From contig NZ_JBPSEH010000007.1 of NCBI RefSeq assembly GCF_051488685.1, positions 1-64,000 on the forward strand: DNA of 64,000 nucleotides, read 5' to 3'. Both the position numbers and the translations under genes were made by a program. Shown in pieces: positions 13,827 through 22,349 of the stretch. The DNA is from Melioribacter sp051488685 (GTDB taxonomy: Bacteria > Bacteroidota > Ignavibacteria > Ignavibacteriales > Melioribacteraceae). Below the pieces are notes generated by a model. The model had not been told where the DNA came from. It saw only the letters and a list, made by a program, of their open reading frames with translations, and searched no databases. Within the stretch, counting starts at the first letter, position 1; each line of letters starts with the position of its first letter.

Positions 13827-16220
13827 ATGAAAGTTTCTCTTAACTGGCTCAAAGATTATATCGACCTCGATGGCATTACGATTGAACAGATTGTCGATAA
13901 GCTTACATACGCTGGATTGGAAATTGAAGAAGTAATCGATCAGGCTAAAATGTATGAAAATATTGTGGTTGGTTATGTTAAAGAAAGAAAAAAACATCCC
14001 AATGCCGACAAATTATCGCTTTGTATTGTAAACGACGGCAGCAGGGACTACAGTGTCATATGCGGCGCACCAAACGTTGCGCAAGGTCAAAAAGTACCTT
14101 TCGCAAAAATCGGAGCGGTTATTCCTTCAAACGGATTAAAAATTGAAAAAGTTAAATTACGCGGCGAAATGTCGGAAGGAATGATTTGTTCCGAAAAAGA
14201 ACTCTCCATAAGCGACAATCACGAGGGTATAATGGTGCTCGATTCGTCTTTCGAGACGGGTTTACCTTTCTCGAAAGTAATGAATCTGGATGATGTAATT
14301 CTCGATATTGCAATTACTCCAAACAGAGCAGATGCACTAAGTCACATCGGTATTGCCAGGGATTTAGCTGCATTGTTTGAAAAAAAATTAAAAATGCCCC
14401 AGATTGAACTTGAAGAAATTGAAGAGGATTCTGCTAAATATGCTTCTGTCGAAATTATTGACACTGAAAATTGTCCACGTTACGTTGCTAAAGTTGTCTT
14501 AAATGTTGAAATTAAAGAGTCACCCGACTGGTTGAAAAAGAGAATCGAAAGTATCGGTTTACGTCCAATCAATAACGTTGTTGATGTAACGAATTTTGTT
14601 TTATACGAAGTTGGTCAACCTCTACACGCATTCGATCTTGATAAATTAGCGGGGAAAAAAATTATAGTAAAAAAAGCAAGTGAAGGCGAAAAATTTGTGA
14701 CACTCGATTCGAAGGATAGAATACTTTCGGAGTCCGACTTAATGATTTGCGATGCCGAAAGACCCGTGGCAATCGCAGGCGTTATGGGTGGTGAAAATTC
14801 AGAAGTCACAAATGAAACTAAAAACATCTTGATCGAAAGCGCATTCTTTAATCCGTCTTCTGTGCGTAGAACAGCTAAAAGGTTGGGGCTTCAAACAGAC
14901 GCTTCGTATCGCTTCGAACGCGGAGCTGACTACAACATTACCGTCTGGGCAGCAAAACGAGCAGCTCAGTTGATTTCACTGACTGCTGGCGGAAAAGTAT
15001 GCAAATCCGAAATTGATATTTATCCCCGACCATTCGAAAAAAAATCTGTCGAATTGAGATACGAAAGAATAAAAAAAATTCTTGGTTACGACATCGAAAA
15101 AGAGACAGTGAAAAAAATATTTACAAATCTCGGCTTCGGATTAAAAGAGCTGGACAAATCACTTAAGCTGGATATCCCCTCTTTCAGGCATGATATCGAT
15201 AGGGAAATTGATCTAATTGAAGAAGTTGCCAGAATTTATGGTTACGATAAAATTCCAGAGGTAGAAAAAATTTCTGTTACTTTAGAAGAAAAAATTGATC
15301 AGTCCGAAAATAACGACCGTATCAGAAATATATTTAACTCGCTCGGATTCTACGAGATTTTAACGAATTCACTTCTCAAGGAAGAAATTGCAAGTGATTA
15401 TGGAAATCCACTCGGAGTGCTTAATCCACAAAGTGCAGAAATGTCGCATTTGAGGCCCTCGTTAATTCCGGGTATGCTTCAGGCAATTTCGAATAACATC
15501 AAGGTAAATGAAAAAAATTTACAGCTTTTTGAAATTGGTAAGGTATTCCAAAAAATCAACGATCGAATTGAAACATTTGAAGATTTTAAAGAGAACGAGC
15601 ACCTGATCATCAGCTTGACGGGAAATGCGGTCGAGGACGAGTGGTACGAGAAAGAAAGGAAATTTGATTTTTATGATCTCAAGGGTTTTACAACCACATT
15701 TTTAAATAAATATTTGCCGGGCGCAGAATTTGAATTTAAACGACTCGATTCAGACAAATTTCAATACGGCATGCAAATACTCCAATCTGGCCAGTTGATT
15801 GCCTGGGGTGGTAAGTTAGAGGAGCGATTACTTAAACCTTTTGAAATAGATCAGGATGTTTTTGCAGCGGTTTTTGATCTCGATAAAATTAAGTCGATCG
15901 AGAAAAAAATTCCTGAATTCAAGGAATTATTGAAATTCCCCAAAGTATTCAGGGATTTTGCATTTATTCTCGATAACGAAATTGAAGCTGATGAAGTAAT
16001 TAAAGTTATAAGGAATGAAAGCAGTAACTTGTTGCATCATGTTAAGTTATTTGATATTTTTCAAAGTGAAAGTTTAGGGGTGAATAAAAAGAGTCTTGCA
16101 TTTAGACTCGAATATTACGATCGAAATAGGACACTGACAGAAGAAGAAGTTGACAAAGAATTCAGACGAGCAATAAAAGCCGTCGAAGAAAAATTTAATG
16201 CCAAATTAAGAGGCATTTGA
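13827..16220 (+). CDS. pheT: Phenylalanyl-tRNA synthetase beta subunit
   Basis: A 797-residue bacterial-type beta subunit with all expected domains in order. These are the N-terminal tRNA-binding (EMAP/OB) domain (residues about 40-150), B3/B4 editing domain (DVTNFVLYEVGQPLHAFD), B5 domain, the non-catalytic synthetase-like core, and the C-terminal ferredoxin-fold anticodon-binding domain (FPKVFRDFAFILDNEI to end). Its TGA stop overlaps the next ATG by one base (TGATG), coupling it to the cell-division gene downstream. Confidence 0.97.
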   Translation: MKVSLNWLKDYIDLDGITIEQIVDKLTYAGLEIEEVIDQAKMYENIVVGYVKERKKHPNADKLSLCIVNDGSRDYSVICGAPNVAQGQKVPFAKIGAVIPSNGLKIEKVKLRGEMSEGMICSEKELSISDNHEGIMVLDSSFETGLPFSKVMNLDDVILDIAITPNRADALSHIGIARDLAALFEKKLKMPQIELEEIEEDSAKYASVEIIDTENCPRYVAKVVLNVEIKESPDWLKKRIESIGLRPINNVVDVTNFVLYEVGQPLHAFDLDKLAGKKIIVKKASEGEKFVTLDSKDRILSESDLMICDAERPVAIAGVMGGENSEVTNETKNILIESAFFNPSSVRRTAKRLGLQTDASYRFERGADYNITVWAAKRAAQLISLTAGGKVCKSEIDIYPRPFEKKSVELRYERIKKILGYDIEKETVKKIFTNLGFGLKELDKSLKLDIPSFRHDIDREIDLIEEVARIYGYDKIPEVEKISVTLEEKIDQSENNDRIRNIFNSLGFYEILTNSLLKEEIASDYGNPLGVLNPQSAEMSHLRPSLIPGMLQAISNNIKVNEKNLQLFEIGKVFQKINDRIETFEDFKENEHLIISLTGNAVEDEWYEKERKFDFYDLKGFTTTFLNKYLPGAEFEFKRLDSDKFQYGMQILQSGQLIAWGGKLEERLLKPFEIDQDVFAAVFDLDKIKSIEKKIPEFKELLKFPKVFRDFAFILDNEIEADEVIKVIRNESSNLLHHVKLFDIFQSESLGVNKKSLAFRLEYYDRNRTLTEEEVDKEFRRAIKAVEEKFNAKLRGI

Positions 16221-16528
16221 TGCCCGACTTAAACAAATACGATATGTTTCTCAACGAGCTCGGTTCGCTCGAAAAAGAAATCTACTATTTTTTGCAAAAA
16301 GGTCAGGAACTCGTAGAAGCAAATCGATTGTTAAACGAAAAAATAAATCTTCTCGAAAGAGAAAATAGTGAATTAAAGAAAAAAATTTCCGATATTGAAA
16401 GCAGGTTGAGTAGAGTTTCAGAAAGTGGAACTCAATTAATTGTTAGTGGAAATAAGGAGGAAAGGGAAGCTTTAAAAAGTAAAATTAGCGAATTGATAGA
16501 AATGATTGACTATCATTTGCGTTCTTAA
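16220..16528 (+). CDS. Small coiled-coil protein, ZapB-like
   Basis: 102 residues, almost wholly alpha-helical, with heptad-like hydrophobic spacing and charged repeats between about residues 15 and 70 (LEKEIYYFLQKGQELVEANR; ERENSELKKKISDIES). It starts at the ATG that overlaps the pheT stop and lies 31 bp before zapA. Size, coiled coil and position suggest a ZapB-like divisome protein that partners ZapA, but the sequence itself is too low in complexity to prove family membership. Confidence 0.6.
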   Translation: MPDLNKYDMFLNELGSLEKEIYYFLQKGQELVEANRLLNEKINLLERENSELKKKISDIESRLSRVSESGTQLIVSGNKEEREALKSKISELIEMIDYHLRS

Positions 16529-16559
16529 AAATAATGTATGATGATGGAAACGATATAAA

Positions 16560-16859
16560 ATGGCCGAAAAAAAGAAGCTTAAAGTAAAAATATTTGATAA
16601 AGAATATTCTCTTTTAGTAGAAAATCAGGAAGTAGCAGCTGAGCTGGCAGAGTATGTCAATAGAATGATGGAAGAGACACAGGAAGAGCTGCCCGATCAA
16701 CCGAAGGATACGATAGCAATAATTGCAGCATTAAATATTGCATATGATTTATTCGTTGAAAGGAATAAATTTCGTGAATTTAGTATCCAGGCTACCGATA
16801 AAATAAAGAAAATAAAGCTTCTTTTAGACGAGTCCAGTTTTATATCCTCACCATCATAA
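16560..16859 (+). CDS. zapA: Cell division protein ZapA
   Basis: A 99-residue ZapA-family protein. The N-terminal part (LKVKIFDKEYSLLVENQE) is the beta head that binds FtsZ. AAELAEYVNRMMEE and AIIAALNIAYDLFVERNKF are the conserved helices, and a short coiled tail ends it. It stabilises Z-ring protofilaments. Its position directly before a structured RNA and rny matches the zapA-ssrS-rny order I recall from Bacteroidota genomes. Confidence 0.88.
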   Translation: MAEKKKLKVKIFDKEYSLLVENQEVAAELAEYVNRMMEETQEELPDQPKDTIAIIAALNIAYDLFVERNKFREFSIQATDKIKKIKLLLDESSFISSPS

Positions 16860-16864
16860 TCCAA

Positions 16865-17080
16865 GGTTTTTCCGCAGAGCCGGTGAATTTATAAAAAAGA
16901 ACTAACAAATAATAACTAAAAGGGTTATTGACTCACGGCGTGTATTACAGGCCTCGCCCGGTTTCGACCGGGATCTCGTCTTTTGACGGGACAGTGGAAG
17001 TAAAAAGCGTCGGGCAATTTCCCGCATTGCTTAGGAAAGGGTTCTTTTCCTATAAAGCAACTCCGGCTCCTGCGGATTAT
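16865..17080 (+). ncRNA. ssrS: Structured RNA, probable 6S RNA
   Basis: About 205-215 nt between zapA and rny. A closing stem joins TCCGCAGAGCCGG (16871-16883) to CCGGCTCCTGCGGA (17063-17076), with a single bulge. Inside are GC-rich hairpins: CCCGGT-TTCG-ACCGGG (a UUCG tetraloop, near 16958-16973), TCTCGTC-TTTT-GACGGGA (16975-16992), and TAGGAAA...TTTCCTA near 17031-17052. The 5' side holds an AT-rich stretch that could be part of the open bubble. Length, terminal stem and synteny fit 6S RNA, the sigma70-RNA-polymerase regulator. The identification was made by eye, without a covariance model. Confidence 0.6.
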
Positions 17081-17104
17081 TATATTCTTATTTATGGAGG
17101 AATT

Positions 17105-18670
17105 ATGCAATTGGAGTTGTATCTGGTGTTAATCGGTGCAATAGTCTTTGCGCTGGCTTTCTTGCTCGGTTGGTTTATTAATTCTAAAATCGGCAAGAAT
17201 AATATTGCACTTGCTAAAGAAAAAGCTCAAAAAATTGTTGAAGAAGCTGAAAAAGAAGCCAAACATATAAAAAGAGAAAAACTTCTCGAGGTTAAGGACG
17301 AGTGGCTTAAAAAAAAGCAAGAGTTCGATAACGAAGTTAACACAAAAAAACAGAAACTTCAGAATTACGAAAAGCAGCTCGAATCCCGAGAGGAAAATCT
17401 CGAAAAAAAATATGACGTCGTTAATCAAAAAGAAAAAGCATTAAAGGACTTAGAAAAACAACTTCAGCTTCAAAAAGAAGAAATTGAGAAGAAACAGGAA
17501 GAGCTTTCGCGTTTACTCGTAGAACAGAATGCAAAACTAGAAAAAATTGCCGGTCTGACTTCGGAAGAGGCTAAAAAAATGCTTATGGATAATATGATAA
17601 GTAAAGCCAAAGCAGACGCCTCTCAGATGATTAAAGAAATTAGAGACCAGGCAAAAATTGAAGCTAAAAAAGAAGCTCAAAAAATAATTATTCAGGCTAT
17701 CCAGAGGACGGCAGTCGACCACTCGGTCGAATCGACAGTTTCGGTCGTTCAAATTCAGAACGACGAAATGAAAGGTCGTATTATAGGTCGTGAAGGACGA
17801 AACATTCGCTCCTTCGAAGCTGCAACTGGCGTCGATGTAATTGTCGATGATACACCAGAGGCGGTAATATTGTCTGCATTCGATCAATTCAGACGAGAAG
17901 TAGCCCGTATTGCCCTCGAACGTTTAATTGCCGACGGGCGAATTCATCCTGCTCGCATTGAAGAAGTGGTTGCAAAAGTTGAACAGGAACTCGAAGAGGA
18001 AATCCAAAAAGAAGGTGAAAATACAATTATCCAGCTTGGATTGCACGGTTTCCATCCTGAACTCGTTAAACACATCGGTAAAATGAAATATCGTTCGAGC
18101 TATGGCCAGAATTTATTACAGCACAGCATCGAAGTGGCTTATCTGACGGGCATTATGGCTGCCGAACTGGGGTTCGATGTTAATCTGGCTAAACGTGCTG
18201 GATTGCTTCACGATATCGGAAAAACAATCGATCGCGACGTTGAAGGTCCTCATGCTCTGCTTGGTTATGAACTTACAAAAAAATATCGCGAACATCCAAT
18301 CGTTGTAAATGCTGTTGGCAGTCATCATGAAGATATTGAAATGGAACATCCGATTGCAGCTTTGGTGCAGGCTGCCGATGCGATCAGCGGCGCACGCCCG
18401 GGTGCACGTCGCGAACCTCTCGAAAGCTATGTCAAACGCCTCGAAAATCTCGAAGCACTTGCTAAATCGTTCGAAGGCGTTGCCAAAACTTATGCAATTC
18501 AAGCCGGCAGAGAGGTAAGAGTGGTTGTAGAACCCGACCACGTGGACGATACTCTTGCCGATCGGCTCTCTTACGAAATTGCCCAAAAAATTCAAGAAGA
18601 AATGGAATATCCTGGTCAAATTAAAGTTACTGTTATAAGAGAAGTAAGAAAAATTGCATACGCTAAATAA
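17105..18670 (+). CDS. rny: Ribonuclease Y
   Basis: A 521-residue membrane-anchored endoribonuclease that starts mRNA decay. Order: one N-terminal transmembrane helix (LVLIGAIVFALAFLLGWFI), a long Lys/Glu-rich coiled coil (about 30-190), a KH domain (GRIIGREGRNIRSFEAATGV) and an HD domain with AGLLHDIGK. The frame is open back to 16928, but that region is the structured RNA. ATG 17105 with GGAGG five nt upstream gives the standard family N terminus and length. Confidence 0.96.
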   Translation: MQLELYLVLIGAIVFALAFLLGWFINSKIGKNNIALAKEKAQKIVEEAEKEAKHIKREKLLEVKDEWLKKKQEFDNEVNTKKQKLQNYEKQLESREENLEKKYDVVNQKEKALKDLEKQLQLQKEEIEKKQEELSRLLVEQNAKLEKIAGLTSEEAKKMLMDNMISKAKADASQMIKEIRDQAKIEAKKEAQKIIIQAIQRTAVDHSVESTVSVVQIQNDEMKGRIIGREGRNIRSFEAATGVDVIVDDTPEAVILSAFDQFRREVARIALERLIADGRIHPARIEEVVAKVEQELEEEIQKEGENTIIQLGLHGFHPELVKHIGKMKYRSSYGQNLLQHSIEVAYLTGIMAAELGFDVNLAKRAGLLHDIGKTIDRDVEGPHALLGYELTKKYREHPIVVNAVGSHHEDIEMEHPIAALVQAADAISGARPGARREPLESYVKRLENLEALAKSFEGVAKTYAIQAGREVRVVVEPDHVDDTLADRLSYEIAQKIQEEMEYPGQIKVTVIREVRKIAYAK

Positions 18671-18677
18671 ATTAGAC

Positions 18678-18724
18678 GGCTGCTTTATAATCCTTGTATG
18701 AGGATTATAATGCAGCCTTTATTG
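18678..18724 (+). terminator. Hairpin terminator after rny
   Basis: GGCTGCTTTATAATCC (18678-18693) pairs with GGATTATAATGCAGCC (18702-18717) through one T-T mismatch, followed by TTTATT. The stem is long and the T run modest. It ends transcription from rny before coaE. Confidence 0.7.
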
Positions 18725-18747
18725 TTACAGTTATCACCGGAATTCTT

Positions 18748-19350
18748 GTGAAAGATAAATTACTGATTGGCATTACCGGGGGACTTGGAGCTGGCAAGTC
18801 GGTTGCCTGCAAATTTCTTGAATCGAAAGGCTTTCCCGTTATTATCTCCGATTTACTTGCCAAAGACCTGATGAAAAATGACCACTCTATTAAAGAAAAA
18901 TTAATACGCCTGTTGGGAAACGATATTTATGTAAATGGAGAATTAAATACAAAATTTTTTGCTGAAAAAATCTTCAATTCAGATGAGTTACTGTCCCAGG
19001 TCAACTCAATAGTTCATCCACCAACCATCGAAGCAACTTTAAATCTGGCTGAAAAATATTTTAATAAACATGATATTGTATTTGTGGAATCTGCTCTTTT
19101 GTACGAAGCTAATATGGAGGATTTATTCGATTATGTTATCCTTATTTATTCACCAGAAAAACTGAGAATAAAAAGGGCAATGCAAAAGGGAATGACTAAA
19201 GAAGATATCATCAGAAGGATGAATTATCAAATGAAAGACGAAATTAAAAAATCTAAAGCCGATTTTGTGATTGAAAACAATTCAACGATTGAAGATTTAC
19301 AAGAGAAATTGAATTTTATTCTTAAACTGATTTCAATGACACAATCATAA
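18748..19350 (+). CDS. coaE: Dephospho-CoA kinase
   Basis: About 200 residues. It phosphorylates the 3'-hydroxyl of dephospho-CoA in the last step of CoA synthesis. The P-loop GGLGAGKS is at residues 9-16, with downstream family motifs VNSIVHP and FVESALLYEANM. The frame is open upstream to 18694, but that part encodes the terminator hairpin of the rny transcript, so GTG 18748 (preceded by CGGAATT) is preferred and puts the P-loop at the usual distance from the N terminus. Confidence 0.92.
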   Translation: MKDKLLIGITGGLGAGKSVACKFLESKGFPVIISDLLAKDLMKNDHSIKEKLIRLLGNDIYVNGELNTKFFAEKIFNSDELLSQVNSIVHPPTIEATLNLAEKYFNKHDIVFVESALLYEANMEDLFDYVILIYSPEKLRIKRAMQKGMTKEDIIRRMNYQMKDEIKKSKADFVIENNSTIEDLQEKLNFILKLISMTQS

Positions 19351-19360
19351 AGGTGAAAAA

Positions 19361-20272
19361 GTGAATCCCATTAATCGTACAATTGTTGAATTTGTAAAGC
19401 TGCTGCCAAAAGCAGTAGTACGCAAATTTGCGAATCGCTATATCGCCGGCGAATCATTAGTCGATGGTGTAAAAGTCGTTAAAGAACTTAACTCCAAAGG
19501 GATTGTTGCAACTATGGACGTACTCGGTGAATCGGTTACAAACAAGGAAGAATCAATTCTGGCAAAAAAAGAATATCTCGAAGTACTGGATGCTATCGAA
19601 AAACACAAATTGAAATCGAATATATCAGTTAAGCCGACACAGATGGGACTCAATATCGACAGGGAATTTTGTTATGAACAAATTGCCGAGTTAGCCGAGA
19701 GAGCCCGACTTTATAATAATTTTTTAAGAATCGATATGGAAGATTCTTCCACTACTGACGATACTTTTTATGTCTACAGAAAATTAAAAGAAAAATATTC
19801 CAATGTTGGTATTGTTATCCAGGCTTATCTCAAAAGAACAATGGATGATATCAAACAACCCGAGATGAAAGATGCTAATTATCGACTTTGTAAAGGAATT
19901 TATATCGAGCCGGATGAAATAGCTTATAAAGGCAAAGAAGAAATTCGCAATAATTATTTGAGAATACTCGAATATTTACTGGACAACGGAAATTATGTAG
20001 GAATTGCTACTCACGACGATTACCTCGTCAATAAAGCATATGAGATGATTAATAATAAAAACATTGGAAAAGAAAAATATGAATTCCAGATGCTATACGG
20101 AGTTAAAGAAAAATTAAGAGACCGTATTAATTCCAATGGAGACACAATTAGAATATATGTTCCGTTCGGGAAACACTGGTATAACTATTCGATCAGACGT
20201 TTGCAGGAAAATCCGATGGTTGCCTGGTATATAACAAAAAGTATTTTTATGCCAAATACGGTATCAAGATGA
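19361..20272 (+). CDS. Proline dehydrogenase
   Basis: A 303-residue monofunctional FAD-dependent proline dehydrogenase, which oxidises proline to pyrroline-5-carboxylate and passes electrons to the quinone pool. Family motifs of the (beta/alpha)8 barrel are visible: SNISVKPTQMG, FLRIDMEDSS, IVIQAYLKRT, YRLCKGIYIEP and GIATHD. GTG start with SD AAAGGTG. No P5C dehydrogenase domain or neighbour is present, so the second step must be encoded elsewhere. It overlaps tsaD by 4 bp. Confidence 0.9.
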   Translation: MNPINRTIVEFVKLLPKAVVRKFANRYIAGESLVDGVKVVKELNSKGIVATMDVLGESVTNKEESILAKKEYLEVLDAIEKHKLKSNISVKPTQMGLNIDREFCYEQIAELAERARLYNNFLRIDMEDSSTTDDTFYVYRKLKEKYSNVGIVIQAYLKRTMDDIKQPEMKDANYRLCKGIYIEPDEIAYKGKEEIRNNYLRILEYLLDNGNYVGIATHDDYLVNKAYEMINNKNIGKEKYEFQMLYGVKEKLRDRINSNGDTIRIYVPFGKHWYNYSIRRLQENPMVAWYITKSIFMPNTVSR

Positions 20273-21303
20273 ATATCTTAGGAATCGAAACTTCCTGTGA
20301 CGAAACATCGGTTGCCGTTATTTCCGACGGGAGACTAATGGCAAATTTAATTTCGTCCCAAGATTTTCATACTAACTACGGTGGAGTTGTCCCTGAACTG
20401 TCGAGCCGCGCGCACTTACAAATTTTAATGCCTTTAATTAATAAAGCACTCGATAAAACAGGCTTGAAGCTCGATGAGCTGGATGTTATCTCAGCAACTG
20501 CGGGACCTGGATTGATAGGAGCTCTATTGGTGGGACTTACTTTTGGCAAAGGACTGGCATATTCACTGGGCAAAACTTTTATTCCGGTCAATCATATTGA
20601 AGGACATATTTTTTCAGGATTCCTGATGGAGGAAAAACCTGACTTCCCGTATCTTTGTCTGGTTGTTTCGGGTGGGCATACTTTATTATTGCTAGTTAAA
20701 AGCGATTATGAAATAATAAAACTTGGCACTACAATTGATGATGCCGCAGGCGAAGCATTCGATAAAGTATCGAAAATGCTGGGACTTGGTTATCCTGGAG
20801 GACCAATGATTCAAAAGTATGCGGAAATGTATAAGGGCGAATTAATTGATTTCCCTGTATCACGCTGTAAAAATAAATACGATTTTTCGTTTAGTGGATT
20901 GAAAACTGCTGTATTACGGTTTATCGAAAAACAATACGGCGGTGTCGGGCGCGTACCGATTGAAGAGTTACCATTACTTGCAGCTTCATTTCAGAGTGCA
21001 GCAGTTAGAGCACTAGCAGAAAAGACGGAAGTGGCAATAAGTGAATTTAATCCTAAATCACTTTCACTAGTGGGAGGTGTTGCAGCAAACATCCATTTGA
21101 GGAATACATTGAATGAAATGGCTAAGAAATACAATAAAAAATTTATTGTTCCGTCGATAGATTTTTGTGGGGATAACGCCGCCATGATTGCTTACAGAGG
21201 TATGAAGCTTTATGAAGGTGGCTACCGTTTCAACTTTGACTTTAATGCTTATCCCGGTTTAAAAGAAAATCCTTTCATTAAAGAATACAAGAGTGCAGAT
21301 TAA
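20269..21303 (+). CDS. tsaD: tRNA threonylcarbamoyladenosine transferase TsaD
   Basis: A 344-residue ASKHA-fold protein that transfers threonylcarbamoyl to A37 of ANN-decoding tRNAs together with TsaB and TsaE. It starts MNILGIETSCDETSVAV. The metal-binding His pair is in NHIEGHIFSGF, and LVVSGGHTLL, GEAFDKVSKMLGL and FSFSGLKTAV are family signatures. Length is standard. The start overlaps the proline dehydrogenase stop, and the stop overlaps the mltG start by one base. Confidence 0.97.
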   Translation: MNILGIETSCDETSVAVISDGRLMANLISSQDFHTNYGGVVPELSSRAHLQILMPLINKALDKTGLKLDELDVISATAGPGLIGALLVGLTFGKGLAYSLGKTFIPVNHIEGHIFSGFLMEEKPDFPYLCLVVSGGHTLLLLVKSDYEIIKLGTTIDDAAGEAFDKVSKMLGLGYPGGPMIQKYAEMYKGELIDFPVSRCKNKYDFSFSGLKTAVLRFIEKQYGGVGRVPIEELPLLAASFQSAAVRALAEKTEVAISEFNPKSLSLVGGVAANIHLRNTLNEMAKKYNKKFIVPSIDFCGDNAAMIAYRGMKLYEGGYRFNFDFNAYPGLKENPFIKEYKSAD

Positions 21304-22349
21304 TGCAAAAAATAAACCTGAATAAATACTTTTCGAACAATGAAATTTATCTTATCGCCGGCGTTTTTGCTTTTGTGCTCTCTGTGTTTATTTTCACATT
21401 CTTTTCGCCAAATTATTACGAATCAGATGAACCTATAGAATTAATAATTCCCAGAGGTGCTACCCTTAATCAAGTTATCGATTCGCTCTATTCAAAAAAA
21501 GTTATTAAGGGTAAATTCAACATAAAAGTGGCGGCATTTATTTATGGAGCCGATAAGAAAATTAAAGCCGGTAAATATAAAATTCCCAACGGGTTAAGTT
21601 ATCTCGACCTGATTGAACTTTTTATCGATGCCAGTCAAGCTACGCAGATAAGGGTTACTATTCCAGAAGGAATATGGATGAAAGATCTGGCATCACTTCT
21701 ACAAAAGGAATTGAATATTGATTCGGCAAAAGTGATGGAACTCAGCAGGAGCAGGTCGTTTTTGAGGTCACTTGGACTTGATGAAAATATTAATTCTCTC
21801 CAGGGTTATCTTTTACCTGAAACATACTATTTTTATCCTGCGAGCGAGGCAGAAGAAATATTAAGAAAATTAAAATCGGAAATGGACACTTTGTTCAATA
21901 AACCTGAAGTTCAAAAACGGATGAAAGAATTAGGAATGAATAAACATGAAATTCTTACACTCGCTTCGATAATCGATGCAGAGTCTAATAATTTCTCAGA
22001 GTTCAAAACAATTTCGGGAGTTTATCATAACCGTTTGAAAAGAGGAATGCTGCTGCAAGCCGACCCGACAGTTCAATTTTTAATACGCCACAGAAAAAAT
22101 AAAAAAGTTTATTATAAAGATCTGGAAATCGATTCGAGATATAACACATATAAATATCCTGGTTTACCGCCAGGACCCATTAATAATCCCGGCAAAGATG
22201 CAATAATGGCTGCACTTTATCCGGAGAAGCATAATTATTATTATTTTGTAGCAGATGGCAATGGTGGTCATAAATTTGCTTCCACTCCAAGTGAACACGA
22301 ACAAAACGTACTGGAATACAGACAATGGCGAAGAAGTCAGAACAATTAA
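21303..22349 (+). CDS. mltG: Endolytic murein transglycosylase MltG
   Basis: A 348-residue YceG-like protein. It has a short cytoplasmic N terminus, one transmembrane helix (residues about 18-38), a LysM-like segment (IIPRGATLNQVIDSLYSKKV), and the catalytic domain with the essential Glu in LASIIDAESNN followed by SGVYHNRLKRGMLLQADPTV. It cleaves nascent glycan strands at the membrane and limits their length. The last 25 bp overlap the next gene in another frame. Confidence 0.94.
   Translation: MQKINLNKYFSNNEIYLIAGVFAFVLSVFIFTFFSPNYYESDEPIELIIPRGATLNQVIDSLYSKKVIKGKFNIKVAAFIYGADKKIKAGKYKIPNGLSYLDLIELFIDASQATQIRVTIPEGIWMKDLASLLQKELNIDSAKVMELSRSRSFLRSLGLDENINSLQGYLLPETYYFYPASEAEEILRKLKSEMDTLFNKPEVQKRMKELGMNKHEILTLASIIDAESNNFSEFKTISGVYHNRLKRGMLLQADPTVQFLIRHRKNKKVYYKDLEIDSRYNTYKYPGLPPGPINNPGKDAIMAALYPEKHNYYYFVADGNGGHKFASTPSEHEQNVLEYRQWRRSQNN

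Noticed and set aside
16928..17104. N-terminal extension of RNase Y
   Set aside because: It overlaps the structured RNA and precedes the normal transmembrane start. ATG 17105 has GGAGG upstream.
18694..18747. N-terminal extension of CoaE from ATG-like start at 18694
   Set aside because: It is encoded within the rny terminator stem and would put the P-loop unusually far from the N terminus.
22325..22349. The 25-bp overlap of mltG and the Ig-like lipoprotein as a frameshift
   Set aside because: Both proteins are complete: mltG has its full C terminus and the lipoprotein starts with a proper leader and lipobox.
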